Origin: Pegoplata infirma
Lineage: Eukaryota; Arthropoda; Insecta; Diptera; Anthomyiidae
Length of the DNA: 64,000 nt
Direction of reading: 5' to 3'
Assembly (NCBI GenBank): GCA_963921195.1
Contig: OY992536.1
Span: forward strand, 326,695,038 to 326,759,037
Shown here in pieces: positions 56,236-64,000 of the stretch (position 1 is the first letter of the stretch; each line of letters begins with the position of its first letter). Below the pieces are notes generated by a model. The model ran no database searches, was not told the DNA's origin, and was given only the letters and a program-made list of their open reading frames with translations. A program made the translations under genes and the position numbers.

Positions 56236-57318
56236 AATAGACATAATATGATTGCTACAATCATGTTATGATAAAGTTATTAATCACACTCAGAAAAAAA
56301 ACTAACTAAAAAATGGGGAAATTAACTAAATCCAAGGAAAATTGATAATGATTTAGCTCCATTGCCATGTACTCCTACTTTTTAGACCATATTTTTCTTT
56401 AAAAAAAGGACCAATTTGAACTAGAAAATGGGAAAAAATGTCCCTTTTTTTAGTTAAAAAACATTTCTGATAAGGAAATTTTTCCTAAAAATTATTTAAT
56501 TTTATATTTTTTATTGGTTTAATTATAGAATAGCATGTAATACACATATAATTCTCATTGGGTACATATTTTAAAGAAACGTTTGTTTCTTAAATACAAG
56601 TAATAAATTTCATTAGTTTTTTTAGTTAAATTACAACAAAAACTTTGAATTTGACATTTGTTCCCAGACTATGGGAAAACACGCCAAAGCCAAGGTCTTG
56701 ATTAAAATATTATTTTTTTCTAACACATACATGTATAGAAAAAAAAATGTAAATATTAAATTCATTACTTGTTATACAAGATCAAACTTTTTGTATTCAT
56801 GTACTACAAATAATAAACAAAATGTGAACTACAAGCAAGCATAAAAAAAATACATAAATCAAAAAAACAATTTCAAGTTATGAAAAATTTACTAAACTTG
56901 GAAAAAACTTCCTCAAATTAAAGAAGATAAATATGATGAACTAACTGGTAGTAAATTACGTCCTAAGACAGAATTTTTTGAACTAAATTTTGTTTTAAGA
57001 AATATGTCTTAAAAATAAAGATTTTTTTTCAATTATTTAGGGAAAATTTCTTTGGCGGTAAGAATTTCTTCCACGTATTAGGGAATTCCATTTAAGGAAA
57101 ATTATGGCCTATTTAACAGTCCATGAACTAAAATATTTTCCTAAAAGTTAGAAAAATTTCCCAAATTTTAGTTAAATTTAACTAAATTGTGGGAAAATTT
57201 ATAAACTATTTTAAAGAAAATTTTTCCAAAGTTTAAGTTTCTTCTTTTTTTTTTTTGAGTGCATACTATGTTGCCCTCCATTATGGTTGTCGCAATCATC
57301 TTTCTTCACTGCCTCCAT
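56236..57318. mobile_element. Element AA, copy 2, split by H2
   Basis: ATATGATTGCTACAATCATGTTATGATAAAGTTATTAATCA, then H2, then CATACTATG...CATTATGGTTGTCGCAATCATCTTTCTTCACTG. Joined, this follows the right part of AA copy 1 (16400-16510). The left end is eroded. Confidence 0.65.
56287..57261. mobile_element. Family H MITE, copy 2
   Basis: Starts CACTCAGAAAAAAAACTAAC and ends TTTTTTTTTTTTGAGTG, with CA on both sides (56285-56286, 57262-57263). The arms match H1 (AAATTAACTAAAT, AAATATGTCTTAAAAATAAA, AAATTTCTTTGGCGGTAAGAA). Its centre lacks the GGACCCC module found in H1 and has unrelated AT-rich sequence instead. Confidence 0.85.
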
Positions 57319-57532
57319 AATTAAGTCAAGTTAAGGTTCCGTAGAGAAGAGTTTTCCAAATGGGGATCCTAATCTTTATATTATTCGGTATTTAATATTA
57401 CCGGTAACGCATCTGCCAAAAAACCTTGGCAGATGCGCCTCTATTAAATGCTGTCTAATCTAGTGGAAGTTAAATGTTTTCCTTAATTCCTTGACAAACT
57501 GCTAAAGATTATTATTGAATTAAATACTATTT

Positions 57533-58087
57533 TTATACCCTCCAACTACAGTATGAGGGTATACTCACTTTGTCATTCCGTGTGTAACGCATCGAAATAT
57601 CTGTCGGGGACCCCATAAAGTATATATATTATTGATCAGTGATCGATTCTAAGACATTCTAGCGATGTCCGTCCGTCCGTCTGTCCGTCCGTCCGTCCGT
57701 CTGTAGTTAACACGATGCAGTCCAAAATAAAAGAGCTAGGAACCTCAAGTTTGGCACAAATATGTCTTATGTTCCTAGGCAGGTTAAGTTCGGAAATTGG
57801 CCAAATCGGACCAGGGGGAAAAAAGTTCCCCCTTGAAGAACTAAACCAACCTCTAAAAAATACACGTTTTTACAAGTTTTTTTTGTATTTTTGTTAAATA
57901 AATGAAACATTTGGTATATTTATCGCGATGGGAAGGTGCTCTCAACGTGCCCCACTGACCCTATCAACTCCCCCCCCCCCCCCCCCCAAAAAAAAAAAAA
58001 AGAAACGCCTCTGTCAATTTTTTTTTTTACATTTTGGAGGGTATACAAGATTCGGCACAGCCGAATTTAACACTCTCACTTGTTTTT
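57533..58087 (+). mobile_element. Mini-me/INE-like subfamily 1, full-length copy
   Basis: TTATACCCTCCAACTACAGT, (TA)n, GATCGATTCTAAGACATTCT, (GTCY)n at 57667-57703, body with a C-run/A-run (57969-58000), GGAGGGTATACAAGATTCGGCACAGCCGAATTTAACACTC...TTGTTTTT. Perfect 3' hairpin. Confidence 0.86.
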
Positions 58088-58089
58088 CA

Positions 58090-60180
58090 TTATTTCTTTT
58101 TTTTATTCTATTTTTATTTTTGTTTTGGTCATTTTAGGTTTTCATAAAAACTTAACCACCATTATACCTTTGGGATAAGCAAAAATAAAATACTTTTTAC
58201 TTATTCTTAGAAACGTGTTTATTTATAATACTGTCGCTCAGTAGCTTTTTTTAATCATCCCTGTTCATTAGAGTGGAACAAAATTTAAAATTAAGGGCGA
58301 AATTATAATTGCATCTGTGTTTGCGGATATAAAATTTGATAAATTGTTTATATATGGCGGACTCTCTATCAAAAAAAAACTCATCATTAATGCGTTAGCA
58401 AAATATGTTTTTCAGAGTTATAGTATATTTTTTTGAAATTAACTTATTAACTTCCTAAAATCCTTGCACTGTAACGATTCTTAATTTGCTTAATCTCTGC
58501 CTTTTCTAATTTACATGAATGTCCTTGAAAGTTTTGCTCTGCTGTGTTCTTTAATTATTTATTTTGTTTCATACCTAATTTCTATTAATTATTTAACATT
58601 AATTACCAAAACAAACTTTTAAAATACAATATCTTGAAGATTTTTGTTGCGGTTGTTGACAAGAGTTTAATAATTGACTAGGATATACACTAAATAAGTA
58701 TAAATATTTTGTTAAATTGTACTTAATAGTTGTAATTCTTAGCACAAGTTTGTGGTTTTCGCAATCACAGTAGAATTTATGGGTGTGGAAGTGGATTTGG
58801 ATGTAAAAAAAAGTTAAAAATTATCAAACTGTATATCTATAGTGCAAAAAGCATAAAAATTAATTTGTAACCATTTTTAGCGAGGGGAAACGTGTCCCCC
58901 AAAATCCACTTACATTTTCAGGAATTTCGAAATTGGCATCTAACTCAAAGTAAAACAAATACTGAAAACCAATCAATTCGTAATTCATTTGCTTTCATTT
59001 GTGTCTCTTCATTTTATACATTTTTTTATAGCATTTTACAAATTTTTGTAATGCGACAATTTAATAAATAATGTAGCTATAATTTATAAAAAGACCAATG
59101 AACCATTTTATTTACAAAATACACATACAAAATAATTTCGTTCGCCTAATTAAGTGTATAATTTAAATCATTTTTCAACGTCATTACCAGCTAATAGTTA
59201 CATTTAACTATATTGTTAAATATTTTTTTCATTTTCTTGTTTCTTTTTTTTTATAAATAATCGATTGAAGTTTTCTGATTTATTATTAATGTTTTTTCAA
59301 AAAAAGTCGCACAATCAAAAGCAATATTTCACTAGCCAAACACACACAGAGAGAGACACACACATACAATCTTTAACTAAAAAAAGAGAAATCTCATTGG
59401 AAATTATGATGTCCTTAACTGACCGCATAACATGGTCTTGCATTTATTTTTAAGATAAGTTTTTTTTTTTTGTCGATGATGAAGATGCTGATAATGATAT
59501 TTACACAAACACACACAGACATAGCATATGCAGACAGACAGAAATACAGCCATACAGATAAACACTCAAATACGATTAATTCTACACTCAAAAGCAGCAA
59601 AGCAACACATTAACATTTTATTTTTATGAAACGGTCATTGTTCTTATTTGTGTGAAGTTTACTAATACAGTTACTAAACAAACAATGGAATCAACCATCA
59701 TATCCTTTACACACACATACATTCAACAATTTAAGCATTCAATCATACATACATCTATCCATCTCTAATTTCATCAGATGTTGAATGTGTTTCAGTTACA
59801 AATTATAGTTCTTATTTTTTTGTGCTTTTAGGCTAAGTATTACACAGAGGAAAGGGAGTAAACATTAGAGATGGGACCTTATCAAGTAAATAATGTGATT
59901 CACGTGAGTAAAATTCAGTTAAAAATGTTTTGCCTTCCGAAAACTGTACATTTACAACTGTAAATCGTGGCAGTCTTTGCAGGCAAGTGCGAGCGGTAAC
60001 ATGGATTCGGGCTTAGCTCAGTGTCCATGAAGTCCTCGCAAGAGTCCGTATGCTGAACGAGGGCCACGAAACCAGAAATTGGAAAGTTTGGTCGCACAAA
60101 TAAGAAAGGCGTCTTAATGGTTCACTTCTTGTAGTCGGCATAGACGTACAATCTCTAAACTTCCTAATTTCTAATTATGC
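58090..60180. other. Low-repeat intergenic stretch
   Basis: No exon could be shown. It contains a mini-me-like fragment (about 58775-58915: GTGGAAGTGG..., GTGCAAAAAGCATAAAAATTAAT, GAGGGGAAACGTG) and mixed (CA)/(GA) microsatellites (59339-59372, 59505-59522). A GC-richer island lies at 59935-60110. The sequence reads like fly non-coding or untranslated DNA rather than MITE debris. Confidence 0.45.
59339..59372. repeat. (CA)n/(GA)n compound microsatellite
   Basis: ACACACACAGAGAGAGACACACACA. Confidence 0.85.
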
Positions 60181-60327
60181 GCAAAATATTTTGTAGGCAA
60201 AAACAAATGAAAAACACATTTAAAACATGTGATAAAACAATTGAAAACCATCCCAGTAATTACTGTTATGTTTTAACAAACATCAACATTTATTTTTTAC
60301 TGTTAATAAAATTTTCTAAAATAAATA

Positions 60328-61219
60328 CATTCAAAAAAAAAAAAAAACTGAAATGTTAGCAAAAAAAGCTTGTAAACTTACAAGAAAATTTGCTGATTTT
60401 GAACCCACAATTTTTTTGGTAAAGTTAGCAAAAATGTTTTGCCTAAAATTAGTTAACTGAAATTTTTTTTATTTCAACTTAGTTCATACACATTTGAGGA
60501 CCCCATTGGGTTCGGACCCGATAGGTCCATACCCCGATGGGCCTAACCTAGTTGGGTTCCCTAAAAATCGTCATAGTTTTTGATCCAAAATTTGTGTCGG
60601 TTTCTCTCTACTTTGCTTAGTTTTTGAGATATGTGATTTTAGAGGACCACCGGGGTTTTGAGAATTACAAAACTCGATAACTTCAAAAATATTACTCGGA
60701 GAGCTTTTGATTATTTTACGGTCTTGTTCTACGTGCTGAGAGCTACATAAATTCTTTTGGACTTTTTGTTGTGTTGGCAATATTTACCGAGATATGAGCA
60801 TTTTAAAATTTTCGGGAATGCTAACTTTTTTGGATGCAAAATTAGGACCAATTAGGGTCCACACATGTGAAGAGGACCGGCGATACTATGGATAGCCCGA
60901 TAACCAAAAATGGCCTCCATTTTGCTCTATCTGGCTTAGTTTCCGAGATAGCGCCATTTTAAGTTTTCTGAAAATAAAAAAAAAATACCATTAATTTTTG
61001 CTAATATTAGCAAAAAAGCTTGTAAAAATTTGGTCAACTCAATTTTAAATTTAGCCAAAATAATTAGTTCAAATTTTGTTTAAAATTGTTAATGCACTAA
61101 ATGAAGTTTACAAGATATTTTTGCTAACATGCTAATCTCAACTAAAAATTTTCTAAAAGTTAGCTAACCAGCATTAGCAAAAAAAAATTAGTAAATCTAA
61201 TAATGTATTATTTTGAGTG
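60328..61219. mobile_element. Element I: TA-flanked MITE with the GGACCCC module
   Basis: The ends are CATTCAAAAAAAAAAAAAAC and TGTATTATTTTGAGTG, with TA on both sides (60326-60327, 61220-61221). The arms have repeated TTAGCAAAAA/TTTTTGCTAA words. The centre is module copy 3. The uninterrupted A copies provide the empty site. Confidence 0.87.
60490..60965. repeat. GGACCCC module, copy 3 (inside I)
   Basis: GAGGACCCCATTGGGTTCGG, GATCCAAAATTTGTGTCGG, CTTAGTTTTTGAGATATG, ACTCGGAGAGCTTTTGATTATTTTACGG, TTGTGTTGGCAATATTTACC, GGGTCC and TGCTCTATCTGGCTTAGTTT match module copies 1 and 2. Confidence 0.75.
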
Positions 61220-61498
61220 TAACATTGAACATTAAAATATAACGCCACTTTAATTTTTTTACCAAAAATTTGAAAAAAAATTACCTACGAATACATTAAA
61301 AATTAATGATTGTTGTGTTATTTTTACCAACAAATTCAAAAAAAAAAATTAGCTACGAAAACATTAAAAATTAATGATTTAGTAAGTTATTTATATAATT
61401 TTTCTATTGAATTATTTCTTAAAAAATTGTTAATAAAATTTTGGGGAATCTACCCCGCAATCAACTACATTCTGGCCAGACACTATTCATACAAACAT

Positions 61499-61867
61499 CC
61501 CACCAAAAAATACTGCTTGCCTATAAGCAGGTTTGTAAGGGAGTGATTTTTGTTGTCTTCTTGATATTTGTTCGCAATGTCCCACTTTAGAGCATTTCTT
61601 TCGAGCGCTTATATCGGCGCAATGAATATGAATTGAAATCATGCCTTTTCCTAAATATTTTTAGTATTTTTTTAAGTCATTGCCATACTTTACTGCAACC
61701 GGTATGCAGGTTGGTATGCCAACAAAATCTCTCCCTTACACTACTGCATACGGTATGCAGCTGTGTAAGCGAATGTCATAAAAAAACAACAACATCAAAA
61801 ATCATTCGCTTACACAAGTGCATTATTGTATGCACTGCTTCCAAAATCTCGATTATTTTTTGCTGGG
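61499..61867. mobile_element. Family J, copy 2: 369-bp MITE
   Basis: The ends are CCCACCAAAAAATACTGCTT and ATTTTTTGCTGGG, flanked by AT (61497-61498, 61868-61869). The inner inverted pair CTTGCCTATAAGCAGG...GTAAGGGAGTG and CATTCGCTTACACA is imperfect. It is inserted in family A copy 4 at ACAAACATGTTTTTATA, known uninterrupted from copies 1-3. Confidence 0.85.
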
Positions 61868-62264
61868 ATGTTTTTATATTTCTATAAATAATTTGTTGAT
61901 TTTTTTTCTACAAAAAATAATCCACACAAGTAGTTAAAAACTAATGACTTTTCTTTAAAAAATGCGAACAATTTAAAAAAGAAAAAACATACACAAATCA
62001 TTAAAAATTAAATTATTTTTACTTACAGAACAAAAATAAATGACTTTAAAAATTGAATGCTAATGAAAGTCTTTATTTTTTATGTTGTTATTTTTGAAAC
62101 AAAGAACAGAAATAGTCATTTAATAAAACTGAATATTGAACAAATGTTTTTTCTTTTAAAAACGACAAAACGTTAAACTTTTTAAATAAACTACAAACAG
62201 TTAATGACATAATTTTTTGAGTGTTGGTTTTATCTTTAGATCCAATATTTTTTGTCCATACATA

Positions 62265-62445
62265 TTAAAAAAAAAATAATTTATCCCTTTTGATCTACCT
62301 TGTTTAGTTTTTGAGTTACGGGGCCCAATATGGTCTAAAAAATCTGAAAACTCAATAACTCACAAACCAGTACTTAAGTAGTAGGCTTTCGGTCATTAAG
62401 CAGTCGCAAAAGAACCACATTGGAATTTGTGTGCCTTATTAAATT
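62265..62445. repeat. GGACCCC module, partial copy 4
   Basis: TTGATCTACCTTGTTTAGTTTTTGAGTTACGGGGCCC...AACTCAATAACTCACAAACC...AGTAGGCTTTCGGTCATTAAG matches the right half of the module. No surrounding MITE ends are preserved. Confidence 0.55.
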
Positions 62446-62704
62446 CCTTTTCTCGGCATGCCACGTTTGCAGGGTAGGATTATTTGCCAGTACCTAGTTA
62501 ACATTTTTATTCCGTATGCGTGACTGAAAATTTAATCACGTACACATCTCTAGTTTTTATGAGCTACTCATTCTAAACATGTATATCAAATATTAATATG
62601 AGTCCCAAAAAGTTAGTAGAGGCTCCAGCTCTTGAGGTTACAAAAATGGACCTGAGAAAGTAAACAAAAATTATGTCGGTCAAGAATAACCATAATATAC
62701 CCTA

Positions 62705-62923
62705 CACACAAAGAAAGAGCTTCATTAATATAATGAAACTCATCATTAAAGTTCGTCCAATAAAACTGTTTCATTATATTTATGAAATGTTTCATAAATA
62801 TTCATAGTATTTATGAAACATTTCATTATATTTATGAAAATTTTCGTAATATTTATGAAAACTTCATTAAAAAGTTTCATTGGTAGAACTTTTATGACAA
62901 ATTGTTTTTCGGTTCTTTGAGTG
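62705..62923. mobile_element. 219-bp MITE rich in TTCATAA/TTATGAA
   Basis: The ends are CACACAAAGAA and TTCTTTGAGTG, with TA on both sides (62703-62704, 62924-62925). It is filled with ATTTATGAAA/TTTCATAAATA words, as in 2270-2533. Confidence 0.75.
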
Positions 62924-62925
62924 TA

Positions 62926-63510
62926 CATTAATGTTAGTGCCAGAAAATGAGTTAGGTTAGGTTAAAAGTGGGTGCCAACGCTAAACGTCACCACACATAG
63001 ACTCTTAGGTCCGCTGTGACTCTAAAATGGGTTAGATCTTTTATAAAGTACATTCCACATAACCTTAAACAAACAAATCTTTCATGCGAATGCAGGTGAC
63101 CTCATTCGAAGGTAATTTTTTACGGAAGGGTATTTAAAAAAGAGAAAAAAAAAATTCCACAGAAAATTTTATTTCACCAAAAAACAATTTTTTTCTGAAA
63201 ATTGTTTTCTTTTACACATTTTTTAAAAAAAAAATTGTTCATCTTTAGCAAGTCCGAATTTAAGCATTTTATTTGTTGTTAGTCGCTTATGGATTCTCAC
63301 TCAATGTAACAATTCGTTCAAGTTTTATTCGCATTGTAAAGGGTATCAACTGATTTGATTTAGCCGAGCATAGTTACTTTATGTATTCAACATTACATTT
63401 GATTCTTGGATTTGGTTATCTAAACAATGCCAATTAATAGACTAGACTGACTTTGACTTAAGAATGTTTAAGCAAAGAGATAGAAAATAGTTATTAAGGC
63501 TCGACGAACC
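62926..63510. other. Intergenic AT-rich sequence, nothing recognised
   Basis: No supported gene or bounded repeat. AAGTCCGAATTTAAGCATTTTATTTGTT near 63258-63285 resembles a worn mini-me-like 3' end. Confidence 0.45.
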
Positions 63511-63512
63511 GT

Positions 63513-63725
63513 ACACACAGAAAATAGATTCAGTTGTTGCAACTGAATTGTTTGCCAACTGAATTTTTGCGGTTGCACCAACTATCACAATATTCAGTTG
63601 CCTCTACTGTCAATTCAGTTGTCTCTACCGGTAAATATCTATCATAAGAACCGAATATTTTTATGTTAAAATTGACATTGGTTATAGTGACCGAATTTTA
63701 AAAAGCGTTATATAGTTGTACCAAT
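63513..63725. repeat. CAACTGAAT/ATTCAGTTG repeat cluster, probable MITE end
   Basis: Starts CACACAGAAAATAGATTCAG after a TA. ATTCAGTTG and CAACTGAAT recur at least five times in 90 bases. The matching right end would be beyond the recognised sequence. Confidence 0.5.
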
Positions 63726-63899
63726 CAATATTTTTTTAAACTGTTTCTTTTGAAATAAAAATTTTTAATATTTTTTTCTAGCAATTTTACTAATTTATTT
63801 GATTGTAAAAATTTTATTATTTAAAAAGTGAAATAAATACATACAATAGAAAAAATAAATTAAAACTGACAATTCTGATAAAAAAATTTAACATATAAG

Positions 63900-64000
63900 A
63901 ATTTTTCTAAAAAAAAATGTTTCAGAATCTGCGAGACTTTCTAGAGCAAAAATAACTCGAAGTCAAAATATATCTCTTAAGAAAACATGCCATGTCTCAG
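63900..64000. repeat. TCTCAGAATCTGAGA-type repeat, window edge
   Basis: TTTCAGAATCTGCGAGACTTTC and ATGTCTCAG match the tandem repeat at 27345-27625. It continues beyond the window. Confidence 0.5.

Larger units (their letters stand above)
60181..62225. mobile_element. Family A MITE, copy 4, split by elements I and J2
   Basis: CAAAATATTTTGTAGGCAAA...CCATCCCAGTAATTACTG...AAATAAA(TA) [I] (TA)ACATTGAACATT...CATTCTGGCCAGACACT...ACAAAC(AT) [J2] (AT)GTTTTTATATTTC...CATAATTTTTTGAGTG. Most of the box A half of the tRNA-like core is deleted before J2. Confidence 0.85.

Overview
The window is AT-rich eukaryotic DNA with spliced genes (GT-AG introns) and dipteran-type repeats. The one gene seen is a fly neuropeptide receptor. 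Together with the dense repeat load this suggests a large-genome higher fly (probably a calyptrate such as a blow fly or house fly relative; inference). No bacterial genes, rRNA, CRISPR array or intact transposase was seen.

The gene is on the + strand: the 3' part of a rhodopsin-class GPCR of the pyrokinin/neuromedin-U type, best matching Drosophila PK2-R (hugin/pyrokinin-2 receptor). Exon 347-545 carries TM5 and ICL3. Exon 20518-20732 carries TM6, TM7 and helix 8. Exon 21086-22255 carries a 389-residue Ser/Thr/Gly/His-rich tail and the stop. TM1-TM4 lie off the left edge. The three exons give 527 residues. The first intron in the window is about 20 kb and is filled with transposon remains; the second is 353 bp.

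Almost everything else is a layered graveyard of non-autonomous DNA elements. (1) TA-flanked MITEs with CACTCAAAAA...TTTTTGAGTG ends occur in many families (A, B, C, D, G, H, I, Y). (2) hAT-like elements with 8-bp target duplications lie at 18726-19358, 37760-38336, 39640-40795, 47744-48177 and 50155-51239. (3) PIF/Harbinger-like elements with TAA/TTA duplications lie at 5394-6597, 13038-13815 and 29904-30117. (4) A non-autonomous Helitron (A|TC...CTAG|T) spans 45064-49836. (5) Many (TA)n/(GTCY)n INE/mini-me-like elements end in a TTCGGC-GCCGAA hairpin. (6) Several foldback elements are present, including a 2.1-kb palindrome at 9463-11614.

Many insertions sit inside other repeats, and other copies supply the empty site, so the order of insertion can be read. 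Examples are D and F inside one mini-me-like copy (51919-56156), I and J2 inside an A copy (60181-62225), N inside another A copy (5313-7276), and C3 plus a hAT inside BB (38849-41791). Family A also carries a tRNA-like pol III box A/box B core.

The right half (22.3-64 kb) holds no recognisable exon. Stretches at 35203-36121 and 58090-60180 are less repetitive and could hold untranslated or regulatory sequence, but nothing proves it.
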